A stretch of DNA of 64,000 nucleotides, taken from Hymenobacter sediminis (lineage in GTDB: Bacteria; Bacteroidota; Bacteroidia; Cytophagales; Hymenobacteraceae). The notes under the pieces are model-generated. The model searched no databases. It was given only the letters and a program-made list of their open reading frames with translations, and was not told the origin of the DNA. Made by a program: the position numbers and the translations under genes. Positions 16,603 to 23,356 of the stretch are shown piece by piece; positions within the stretch are counted from its first letter, which is position 1, and each line of letters starts with the position of its first letter. The DNA is taken from assembly GCF_003231285.1 (NCBI RefSeq), contig NZ_QKNS01000008.1, positions 186,001 through 250,000 of the forward strand, given 5' to 3'.

Positions 16603-18006
16603 CTAGTAGGCGTTTTTTTCGCCTTTGACCATGTTCCAGACGGTGAGGCCGATGATTTTCATGTCGAGCCCGAACGACCAGTTTTCCACGTATTTCAGAT
16701 CGTACTCCACCCGCTTTTCCATAGTGCCGGCCTCGCGGGTTTCGCCGCGGTAGCCGTTCACTTGGGCGTAGCCTGTAATGCCGGGCGTTACGGCGTGGCG
16801 CATCTGGTAGGTACGGATGTGCTTGCTATATTCTTCCAGCTGCGAAATCATGTTGGGCCGGGGCCCTACCACCGACATGTGCCCGAGCAGCACATTGAAG
16901 AATTGCGGCAGCTCATCGAGGTTATACTTGCGCAGATACTGCCCCACCCGCGTCACCCGGCAGTCGCCTTTGGTAGCCTGCAGCTCCGTTTGGCCGTGGT
17001 TAGCGCGCATGGTGCGCAGCTTATAGCACGGGAACAGCTGGTTGCGCTTGCCGGGCCGTAGCTGCTTAAAGAACACCGGCCCCGGCGAGTCCAGCTTAAT
17101 CAGAATGGCCAGCGCGGTCAGCACAATCGGGAACACGCCCAGAATAATGATCAGCGAAAAGGCAATATCGAACAGACGCTTCAGCACCTGATTGGTGCGA
17201 ATGCCCAGGGGCGCGTGCCGGATGGTCAGGATGGGGAGGTGGTCGTAGAAATATACATTCACATCTTTACGGACGGTGCCGCGGAAATCAGGAACGATAC
17301 GAAAGGAGAGGAAATGCTCGTCGGCGAAGCGGGAGAGGTCTTCAATCAACTGCCGCCGGTCAAGGGGCATAGCGAAGTAGATTTCATCAATCTGGGCCCG
17401 CAGACAGTAGTTTTTCAACTCGGCCAGCCGGCCCCGTACCAAGGGCTTGATGCCCGCCGGCACGGGCTCCGTGCTATCGGCGAAAAAGCCCATAAACTGG
17501 TTGGCAATCGGGTCGTGCGACTCCAGGAAGCGGTAGAGCTCCTGGCCGCTGGGCCCCGCCCCCACTATCACGAAGCGGCTGTGCGGTCGGGCCAAGTGGG
17601 TGTGGTAGGCGCGGTAGAAAAACGTAATCAGAAAGCGCCCGGCCACCACAGCTGTCATCGAGAAGCTGTACACAGCAAATAGGTAGCGCGCCGGCAGCCA
17701 ATACATCCGCATGGCCACCACCCCCACCAGCACTACCCCCGCGTGCAGCAGAAAGGTGCGCATCAGGTATAGCAGCTTTTCGGGGTAAGTAATTAGCCGG
17801 TCGGTGCGGTAGAGGTTGGCAAACTGTCCGGACAGAATCCACCAGAGCAGCGCGAAGATGGCGTAGAAGAAAGGGTAATACCCCGTAAAGGACCAGTTGC
17901 CCAGGTATAAATAACCAGCCGCGCGAAAGGCCGCGAAGATGAGCAGAACGTCAGTAGCGGGCAGAATAAACCGGGATGTGTCAGCGTAATGCCTGTAGCG
18001 TTCCAT
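16603..18006 (-). CDS. Undecaprenyl-phosphate sugar-phosphate transferase (WcaJ type)
   Basis: A 467-residue polyprenyl glycosylphosphotransferase. The N-terminus has four to five hydrophobic helices (residues ~15-125), then a Rossmann/CoA-binding-like domain (VIVGAGPSGQELYRFL). The C-terminal bacterial sugar transferase domain has a membrane hairpin (IAFSLIIILGVFPIVLTALA), PGPVFFKQLRPGKRNQ, YKLRTM, GPRPNM and TPGITGYAQVNGYRG. It transfers a hexose-1-phosphate from a nucleotide sugar to undecaprenyl phosphate, starting repeat-unit synthesis. It is the first gene of the - strand operon, behind a candidate promoter. Confidence 0.95.
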   Translation of the reverse strand: MERYRHYADTSRFILPATDVLLIFAAFRAAGYLYLGNWSFTGYYPFFYAIFALLWWILSGQFANLYRTDRLITYPEKLLYLMRTFLLHAGVVLVGVVAMRMYWLPARYLFAVYSFSMTAVVAGRFLITFFYRAYHTHLARPHSRFVIVGAGPSGQELYRFLESHDPIANQFMGFFADSTEPVPAGIKPLVRGRLAELKNYCLRAQIDEIYFAMPLDRRQLIEDLSRFADEHFLSFRIVPDFRGTVRKDVNVYFYDHLPILTIRHAPLGIRTNQVLKRLFDIAFSLIIILGVFPIVLTALAILIKLDSPGPVFFKQLRPGKRNQLFPCYKLRTMRANHGQTELQATKGDCRVTRVGQYLRKYNLDELPQFFNVLLGHMSVVGPRPNMISQLEEYSKHIRTYQMRHAVTPGITGYAQVNGYRGETREAGTMEKRVEYDLKYVENWSFGLDMKIIGLTVWNMVKGEKNAY

Positions 18007-18080
18007 AGGGGTGGGAAAGAGAGGAGCGGAGGAAACTAAACCTTGGAAATAGGCTGAAAGCTAGGCTGGACCTGTATAAA

Positions 18081-18109
18081 CAAAGAAACAATATTTATTC
18101 TTTAATCAA
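18081..18109 (-). promoter_or_regulatory. Candidate promoter of the - strand polysaccharide operon
   Basis: On the - strand TTG (complement of 18107-18109), 18 nt, then TTTCTTTG (complement of 18081-18088), a 7/8 match to TAnnTTTG, about 75 bp upstream of the sugar-phosphate transferase start. The surrounding 18060-18150 is strongly AT-rich. Bases 18150-18326 further upstream show no gene. Confidence 0.4.
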
Positions 18110-18326
18110 TAATAAATATAACTTATTTTTAAAATAAGTAAAAACCAACTTTGAATGGTTCAGTACCTTACACCGCAGCTGATATACAAAAGTTGCCCGG
18201 TAAGCTGTCTTTAGGAGGTAGCAGTATCCTGAACTTTAAGCAGGGTTGAGCTTGAGCAAGAGGGTAGTAATTCGATGAAGCGTAGAAAGTGCGGGTTCAA
18301 CTGTAACCCTACCCCGATTAAATTCG

Positions 18327-18420
18327 TAGGTTTGCCTGCCGACTGTTACAGGTGTGTGTCAGTCGGCAAGAGCTGCGCCTATTGCTACACAAGCCCCGAC
18401 TCATGAGCCGGGGCTTTTTG
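18327..18420 (+). ncRNA. Candidate small RNA with its own promoter and terminator
   Basis: A perfect TAnnTTTG box (TAGGTTTG, 18327-18334) is directly followed by a 9-bp hairpin (TGCCGACTG 18337-18345 with CAGTCGGCA 18360-18368). About 22 nt later comes an intrinsic terminator at 18391-18419. No start codon with a useful frame lies between. A transcript starting near 18340 would be about 80 nt. I do not recognise the family. The -33 TTG is not obvious. The strand is fixed by the terminator T-run. Confidence 0.5.
18391..18419 (+). terminator. Intrinsic terminator of the candidate small RNA
   Basis: AAGCCCCG (18391-18398) pairs with CGGGGCTT, followed by further T residues (TTTTTG). There is no coding gene immediately upstream on this strand, which is the main reason to suspect a small RNA. 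Confidence 0.8.
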
Positions 18421-18551
18421 TATGCCTAGCTAGGACTGCTTCTTTGAGACTTTCAGCTTAAGCTCCGTTGGCGCCGAATAAAAGCTCACCATCACAAACC
18501 CCGCCTCTTAGTTAGGAAGCAGGCTTTGCTGGCCGGCAGAGCCAAAAGAAA

Positions 18552-18685
18552 TTAGCGGTTCTGCCGCACGATAGTGGTGTTGCTGTTGCCCATTTGCAGC
18601 ACGCCACTAATGTTGCCAACGGCACCTTGGATATGCACGCGTCGTTACTGTTGCCCCACTGTTGGCGAAAGTCGGCGGAGTCACA
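18552..18685 (-). pseudogene. Curlin-repeat (CsgA/CsgB-like) fossil
   Basis: On the - strand the end of a reading frame reads IQGAVGNISGVLQMGNSNTT, then IVRQNR and a stop at 18552-18554. This is the spaced Q-G-N pattern of curlin repeats. A single-base shift upstream restores a further repeat-like piece, RQQWGNSNDA (to about 18685). No start or signal peptide remains. It appears to be the 3' remnant of a curli-type amyloid subunit gene; the fit is by repeat pattern only. The flanking bases 18420-18551 show nothing else. Confidence 0.45.
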
Positions 18686-18783
18686 TACTCAGTGTAGCCT
18701 CTGGTAGCTATATACAGCCCTAGGTTATTGAGGGTGCTCCTCAGCTAGGTAAATAGCCAGCTACCCTAGCTGACAAAGAAAAT

Positions 18784-18815
18784 TTGGCGGTCTGGGGGAA
18801 GGCGCTTTACCTTTG
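18784..18815 (+). promoter_or_regulatory. Promoter of the SAM-riboswitch transcription unit
   Basis: TTG (18784-18786), 21-nt spacer, TACCTTTG (18808-18815), an exact match to the Bacteroidota -33/-7 consensus. The predicted start of transcription (~18822) is about 20 nt upstream of the riboswitch P1 helix. Confidence 0.65.
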
Positions 18816-18844
18816 CCGCACTCAATTCTTTACCTGAAAGGATT

Positions 18845-18941
18845 GTTTTTATACAGAGGCGTGGAGAGACAGGCTCGACGAAACGCCGGCAACCTTCCGT
18901 AGCAGTACGGAAACGGTGCCAACTCCTGACCATATAAAAAC
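18845..18941 (+). promoter_or_regulatory. SAM-I (S-box) riboswitch
   Basis: The aptamer core is clear: ACAGAGGCGTGGAGAGAC, then AGGCTCGACGAAACGCC, GGCAACC, a variable P3-type hairpin (TTCCGT/ACGGAA), and GGTGCCAACTCC. P1 is a 9-bp helix, GTTTTTATA (18845-18853) with TATAAAAAC (18933-18941). The 3' strand of P1 is the A-rich stretch ending 8 nt before the GTG at 18950. In a group that starts translation from A-rich, unstructured leaders, SAM binding could shut off translation by tying up this stretch (inference). It marks the downstream genes as sulfur or methionine-related. Confidence 0.92.
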
Positions 18942-18949
18942 AACGCATC

Positions 18950-19057
18950 GTGAACCGCTTCCTGCACTTCGCCCCAGCTTCTGCCACCCCTGCTCCCGTA
19001 CAGCATGGCTGTTGTGGCATGTGGTGTTGGGCCGTCTGTACGCCGCTGGCCGCGTAA
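18950..19057 (+). CDS. Cys-rich 35-residue peptide under the riboswitch
   Basis: GTG start 8 nt after riboswitch P1; the only upstream in-frame codons end in a stop within P1. The product is 35 residues: NRFLHFAPASATPAPVQ, then HGCCGMWCWAVCTPLAA, with four Cys and two Trp in ten residues. It ends at TAA 19055-19057. It could be a precursor peptide modified by the downstream ATP-grasp and flavoenzyme, or a Cys-coding leader peptide for attenuation. A competing frame (18916-19149) also encodes a CC..C segment, so the call is tentative. I know no named family for it. Confidence 0.45.
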   Translation: MNRFLHFAPASATPAPVQHGCCGMWCWAVCTPLAA

Positions 19058-19337
19058 GAACCCGTCGGTTCACTGGCCCTAGCCGGGGCAATTCTGAGTT
19101 CTGGAGGTGCTGCCACCGCTGCCAAGGCGGGGCAATAGTTGCGGCCTGACGCGCTAGCTCTCCTCCGCCTTAACTGGCCCCCTCCCTACCCCCTCATGCG
19201 TGCTCAACCCGAAACCTGTTCGGGCTTACGCGGCTGCGTTGCTTACCTGAATCTTGGGCCAACTCCTAGAGGTTCTGGCTGTTATAGGGGGTAGCCTTTC
19301 CCATCGACTTTAACTTTCTATTTCTTCTTCCCTTCTC
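19058..19337 (+). other. Leader region between the small peptide and the ATP-grasp gene
   Basis: 280 bp without a clear gene. A GAACC-CGTC-GGTTC hairpin starts right after the peptide stop (19058-19071), and CCCGAA/TTCGGG (19208-19224) forms another stem without a T-run. Such stems could couple peptide translation to downstream expression. TAACTTTC at 19311-19318 is a weak -7-like box. No strong terminator is present, so transcription may continue into the ATP-grasp gene. Confidence 0.4.
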
Positions 19338-20369
19338 ATGTCGCAGCCTTCAAAGCCAATTGGCATTTATTTCGAGCACCCCGAATGGTTTAAGCCGCTG
19401 TTTGCCGAGCTGGACCGCCGGGGCCTTCCCTACGAGAAAATCGACGCCGCTCACCATCTCTTCGACCCCTCCGAAACCGAAAGCCGCTACTCCCTGGTTG
19501 TTAACCGGATGAGCTCCTCGGCCTACCTCCGCGGACACGGCCAAGGTATCTTCCACACGGCCGGCTACGCCACCCACCTGGAGCGCATCGGCACGCGCAT
19601 CATCAACGGCTCAGCGGCCACGGCCATCGAAACCAACAAGGCTCGCCAGCTCAGCCTGTTTGCATCTCTGGGCCTGAAATTCCCGAAGTCCTTCGTGATA
19701 AACCACGCTTCGCGGGTGCCTGATGCAGCCCGACAACTGCAATTCCCCATTGTAGTGAAAGTAAACATCGGGGGTAGCGGTGCGGGTATCATCCGTTTTG
19801 ATACCATAGAAGGGGTAGAAGCCGCTGTAGCTGCCGGGCAGATTGACCTGGGCATCGACCAGACCGCCTTGGTACAGGAATATGTAACGCCTCGTGGCGG
19901 CAACATTCACCGCGTGGAAACCCTCAACGGCAAGTTCCTCTACGCCATGAAGGTGTACACCACTGGGGAAAGCTTCAACCTGTGCCCCGCCGAAATCTGC
20001 CAGATTCCGGAGGAGCCGGCCGCCGGCGACTTTTGCCTCACGGAAGCGCCTAAGAAAGGTATTCAGGTGGAAGCCTTCACGCCTCCCGCGGAGGTAGTAG
20101 AAGCCGTAGAGCGCATCGTGGCCGCCGCCAAAATTGATGTGGGCGGCATCGAATACCTGATTGATGACCGCACTGGCGACGTGCTATTCTACGACATCAA
20201 TGCCCTGTCCAACTTCGTGGCCGATGCCGTGAACGTAGTGGGCTTCGACCCCTACGCCCGCTTTGTGGACTACCTCGAAACCCAGATAGGTACCACCTCA
20301 GCTGAGCCGCTGGCTGCTTCCGTTTCTGCGTCCTCCATCCAACAGCCGGTAGCGGCTTCAATCCACTAA
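19338..20369 (+). CDS. RimK-like ATP-grasp ligase of unknown substrate
   Basis: A 343-residue ATP-grasp protein. The pre-ATP-grasp part (residues ~1-100: GIYFEHPEWFKPLFAELDRR, VVNRMSSSAYLRG) resembles RimK/glutathione-synthetase-like ligases. The ATP-binding part has NGSAATAIETNKARQLSLFA, FPIVVKVNIGGSGAGI (phosphate-binding loop), and VQEYVTPRGGNIHRVETL. The Mg-binding end is IEYLIDDRTGDVLFYDINALSNF, with D and N in the usual places. Such enzymes join a carboxylate to an amine or thiol through acyl phosphate. It stops 3 bp before the flavoenzyme start, so the two are translationally linked. The substrate is unknown. The riboswitch context suggests sulfur metabolism or modification of the Cys-rich peptide. 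Confidence 0.85.
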   Translation: MSQPSKPIGIYFEHPEWFKPLFAELDRRGLPYEKIDAAHHLFDPSETESRYSLVVNRMSSSAYLRGHGQGIFHTAGYATHLERIGTRIINGSAATAIETNKARQLSLFASLGLKFPKSFVINHASRVPDAARQLQFPIVVKVNIGGSGAGIIRFDTIEGVEAAVAAGQIDLGIDQTALVQEYVTPRGGNIHRVETLNGKFLYAMKVYTTGESFNLCPAEICQIPEEPAAGDFCLTEAPKKGIQVEAFTPPAEVVEAVERIVAAAKIDVGGIEYLIDDRTGDVLFYDINALSNFVADAVNVVGFDPYARFVDYLETQIGTTSAEPLAASVSASSIQQPVAASIH

Positions 20370-20372
20370 GCC

Positions 20373-21398
20373 ATGCGGTACGGATATTGGATGCCCGTTT
20401 TTGGCGGGTGGCTGCGCAACGTAGAAGACGAAAACATGCGCGCCGACTGGGACTACGTGAAGACGCTAGCCCAGCGCAGCGAAGACCTGGGCTACGACTT
20501 GTCCTTGATTGCTGAGCTAAACCTCAACGACATCAAGGGAGAGGAAGCCCCCTCGCTGGATGCCTGGAGCACGGCCGCTGCCCTGGCCGCCGTCACGAAG
20601 AAAATTGAGCTGATGGTAGCCGTGCGCCCTACCTTCCACTCACCGGCCCTGCTCGCCAAGCAAGCTGCTAACATTGACCACATCAGCGGGGGTAGAATTT
20701 CCCTGAACGTGGTGTCGTCGTGGTGGCAGGATGAGGCCAAGAAGTACGGCGTGCACTTCGAGCAACACGATGACCGCTACGCCCGCACCGCCGAGTGGCT
20801 GTACGTAGTAGACAACCTCTGGAAGCAGGACCACTTCACATTTGAAGGCAAGTTCTATAAGGTAACCGACTCTATTCTGCAGCCCAAGCCCATATCGCGC
20901 CCACGGCCGTTCATCTACGCCGGCGGCGAATCGGAAGCGGCCAAGAACCTGATTGCGGCTCAGTGCGACGGCTACGTGATGCACGGCGACGAGCCCGCCG
21001 CCATTGGCCGCCGCATCCGGGACCTTCAGGAGCGCCGCGACCGGCTGGGCCTGCCACCCATGAAGTTTGGGGTAGCTGCCTACTCTGTGGTGCGCAACAC
21101 CGAAGCAGAGGTAAAGAAGGAGTTAGAGCGCATTACCAACGTGCAGGGCTCGGCGGCCGGCTACAAAAACTACCAGCAGTGGCTGGCCGGCACCCAGCTC
21201 GAAAACCAGGTTTCCCTGCAGGACTACTCGGTTTCTAACCGGGGCCTGCGCTCCGGCCTCACGGGTACGCCCCAACAAGTTGCTGACCGCATCGGTGAGT
21301 TCGAAGCCGTAGGTGTAGATCTGTTCCTCCTGCAGTGTAGCCCGCAGCTAGAGGAGATGGAGCGCTTCTCAGAAGCCGTCATCCAGGTGCTGGCGTAG
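20373..21398 (+). CDS. LLM-class flavin monooxygenase (SsuD/SfnG-like)
   Basis: A 341-residue TIM-barrel luciferase-like monooxygenase, closest in style to the FMNH2-dependent alkanesulfonate/dimethylsulfone monooxygenases. Visible are GYWMPVFGGWLRNV at the start, ELMVAVRPTFHSPALLAKQA, DHISGGRISLNVVSSWW, HDDRYARTAEWL, and the YAGGESEAAKNL phosphate-binding segment. Family members oxidise C-S bonds, releasing sulfite. Under a SAM-I riboswitch this fits sulfur salvage. No flavin reductase or ABC sulfonate transporter is adjacent, which is unlike a classic ssu operon. Its tight pairing with an ATP-grasp ligase suggests that the true substrate may be a conjugate or peptide. Confidence 0.88.
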   Translation: MRYGYWMPVFGGWLRNVEDENMRADWDYVKTLAQRSEDLGYDLSLIAELNLNDIKGEEAPSLDAWSTAAALAAVTKKIELMVAVRPTFHSPALLAKQAANIDHISGGRISLNVVSSWWQDEAKKYGVHFEQHDDRYARTAEWLYVVDNLWKQDHFTFEGKFYKVTDSILQPKPISRPRPFIYAGGESEAAKNLIAAQCDGYVMHGDEPAAIGRRIRDLQERRDRLGLPPMKFGVAAYSVVRNTEAEVKKELERITNVQGSAAGYKNYQQWLAGTQLENQVSLQDYSVSNRGLRSGLTGTPQQVADRIGEFEAVGVDLFLLQCSPQLEEMERFSEAVIQVLA

Positions 21399-21417
21399 AA
21401 GCGCCGATAGTCGTTAA

Positions 21418-21456
21418 AAGGCCCCGCTAGCGGTTACGTTAGCGGGGCCTTCGCTT
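21418..21456 (+). terminator. Terminator of the riboswitch operon
   Basis: A 12-bp stem AAGGCCCCGCTA (21418-21429) / TAGCGGGGCCTT (21440-21451) with a 10-nt loop, 20 bp after the monooxygenase stop. Confidence 0.85.
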
Positions 21457-22040
21457 TTGGCATAAGGAAAGCAGATGATTTTCCTTATGCCTACTCCGTG
21501 CCATTAATCCACTACCCCGCGCTCCACTGTCATCCAACTCTGCCTATTCACTACCGCGAGTACTACTTAGAAAACCTCGGGAAACTTTCCTCGCTTCTAA
21601 GCAAGGGCCGGCCAACTCTGGCTACACCCAGCCCTACTACCAACAGTGCTACTGCTACGCTGGCACTAGGTCCGAATTGGCCTAGGTTTAAGAGAAATTT
21701 GAGCGCGCCACCGCAGCTGAAAAAGAATAGGTACGCTATTTATAGCCATGCTCGGCAGAGTAAAAGCCGAAAGAGCTAGTAGTCGAGATGGTTAGAAAAC
21801 GCTACCCCCTGCTCGATGGGAATATGATGACCTTTTATTGGTTGTTGGATTAACGGGATCCGCTTAAAGGATTGTCTACGAGTTCAACGCGTCGGGTTAC
21901 CATACTCGTCGCGGGAAGAGACTCTTTTCTATGTCCGTGCAGCACCGGTTCCAGCGGGTAGTGACCTACTGCTTGCCTTACGCACTGGCTATTGGGCGGA
22001 AGTGCCCTATCTTTCGCCACTCATTTTTTGCACGCACTCA
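21457..22040. other. Gene-poor spacer
   Basis: About 580 bp with no convincing gene. A 93-codon open frame at 21498-21779 has no recognisable domain, biased low-complexity composition and no promoter, and I do not call it. TATCTTTC near 22009 may be the -7 box for the following STAS-like gene. Confidence 0.5.
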
Positions 22041-22463
22041 ATGACTACGTACTATTGTTTGCCTGCGGGGGAGTTGTGGATCCGACCGGAAGGCTACCTG
22101 CACCTGGTCTGGGGACCTGGCTCCCGAGATTCGGCAGCAGCACAAGCGGTGTTCACTCAGGTATTGCACCTTCTCCAAGCTACCGGCTATCGCAAGCTGC
22201 TGACTGACCAGCGCCTACGGGCCACAGCCACCGAAGAGTATATAGGCTGGCTGCTCTCGGACTGGCTTACCCAGGTGGGTAGTAACCGGCTGCTGACACA
22301 CGTAGCCGTTGTGGCCGCTCTGCCCCTTGATCTGCGGCTGCAGGCCGTGGATGTGTGCACGGAAGGGCGGCGGCGTTACGGCATCAAAAGTCAGTTTTTT
22401 GCTACCCCCGAGCAGGCCAGACAATGGCTGGAAAAGCCCAGCGCAGTGGAAACGGCTCCCTGA
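22041..22463 (+). CDS. STAS/SpoIIAA-like protein
   Basis: 140 residues from the ATG at 22041 (MTTYYCLPAGELWIRPEGY); the 13 upstream codons are probably untranslated. The alternating strands and helices (LHLVWGPG, VFTQVLHLLQATGYRKLLTDQR, LLTHVAVVAALPLDLRLQAVD, FFATPEQARQWL) fit the small alpha/beta STAS/SpoIIAA-like fold that is abundant in this bacterial group. No enzyme motif is present. It faces the other STAS-like gene at 22491. A regulatory role is a guess from the fold. Confidence 0.6.
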   Translation: MTTYYCLPAGELWIRPEGYLHLVWGPGSRDSAAAQAVFTQVLHLLQATGYRKLLTDQRLRATATEEYIGWLLSDWLTQVGSNRLLTHVAVVAALPLDLRLQAVDVCTEGRRRYGIKSQFFATPEQARQWLEKPSAVETAP

Positions 22464-22490
22464 TGGCCGCTCACCAGAGAAGCCAACCGC

Positions 22491-22847
22491 TCACGCCGGG
22501 TTGTCGTTGCCGGCCCAGTAGGAACTGGCAGGCAGGTTGCGTAGCAACAAGTACAGGCCCGAGGCTGAGAGCTGCTGAATCACCCGGCCACTAAAGCCAC
22601 ACCAATAGACCACAAGTTGGTGGAAGGCAGCTAGCTGCTCGATTTGCAACACGGCGTGCTGGCCGGCTGGGGCCAGGTTGCTGATCTGGTGGCAATCCAG
22701 CCACAGGATGCGGGTGCCAGCCTGGATCAGATGCTGAATGGCCTCGACTAACGCGGTAGCCTCCGCCGAACTGCAACAATTGCCCCGCAGGCGAAGGCCG
22801 GTGGCTCCCTGGTGGTGCTCCAGCTGAAGAGTAAAAGGCGTGTTCAT
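22491..22847 (-). CDS. STAS-domain anti-anti-sigma-like protein
   Basis: 118 residues with a STAS pattern: beta start FTLQLEHHQGATGLRLRG, ILWLDCHQISNLAPAGQHAVLQ at the position of the phosphorylated serine loop of SpoIIAA, then VVYWCGFSGRVIQQLSASGL. The usual DSSGL serine motif is replaced by NLAPAG, so regulation by an anti-sigma kinase is doubtful. It converges on the previous gene with a 27-bp gap. Confidence 0.6.
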   Translation of the reverse strand: MNTPFTLQLEHHQGATGLRLRGNCCSSAEATALVEAIQHLIQAGTRILWLDCHQISNLAPAGQHAVLQIEQLAAFHQLVVYWCGFSGRVIQQLSASGLYLLLRNLPASSYWAGNDNPA

Positions 22848-23106
22848 GAGGCGGGAGGTGGCTTATCTAGCGCGAAGCTTTCACCGGGCAAAGGTCCGAT
22901 CAAATTTGCTGTAAACGCCTCCGAGTATTCTCGTATTCGCACAAGAAAAACACGTATTAATACTAGCACAAAATCAATGTGAGAGGCACTCAAGCTGGAA
23001 ATAGGATACGTCGGCTTGACTCGGCCCTCCATTGGGGAGATAACGCCAGCGACCTAATGCGAAAGCAGCCCTAGCAACGGGCCTGCTGGGTGCTTAACGA
23101 ACCATA
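22848..23106. other. AT-rich spacer upstream of the STAS-like gene
   Basis: No gene visible. The AT-rich stretch 22905-22985 probably carries the promoter of the - strand STAS-like gene, but no clean TTG/TAnnTTTG pair stands out. Confidence 0.35.
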
Positions 23107-23304
23107 CTAATTCATCTTGTCAGTCTGGCTGGAGGAGAAGCCCGACATTGATGGTTTACCTCTCTGTCTGACCATGTCTGTTTCTTCTGCTACTATGCCT
23201 AGCACGGCAGCTACCGCTATGGGCCCAACAGCCGTTTTCTTCATCCAGGTTGCGCAAAACCGCAAGCCAGGGAGCACAAAGCGCTGTAGTAACAATTTCT
23301 TCAC
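23107..23304 (-). CDS. Possible small membrane or exported protein
   Basis: 65 residues. It begins MKKLLLQRFVLPGL, and a second possible start, MKKTAVGPIAVAAVLGIVAEE (from 23244), has the look of a signal peptide or membrane anchor. The rest is polar, ending SGFSSSQTDKMN. Divergent from the Na/Pi symporter gene (53 bp apart). No family is recognised. The signal-like sequence is the only support. Confidence 0.3.
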   Translation of the reverse strand: MKKLLLQRFVLPGLRFCATWMKKTAVGPIAVAAVLGIVAEETDMVRQRGKPSMSGFSSSQTDKMN

Positions 23305-23356
23305 CTGCCCCAGGCGATGGATCTGGCGGGTAGAGCGTTGAAGACTAGGCTGCTAT

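Noticed and set aside
18337..18420. SRP (4.5S-type) RNA
   Set aside because: A short resemblance to the SRP loop sequence exists, but the required symmetric and asymmetric loop bases and flanking pairings do not line up.
18916..19149. 77-codon frame overlapping the riboswitch 3' part and the Cys-rich peptide
   Set aside because: Its start lies inside the aptamer core (P3/P4 region), which makes translation from there unlikely. Kept only as the competing explanation for the Cys-rich peptide.
21498..21779. 93-codon frame after the riboswitch operon
   Set aside because: No domain, no signal peptide, no promoter; low-complexity Ser/Thr/Pro/Ala composition.
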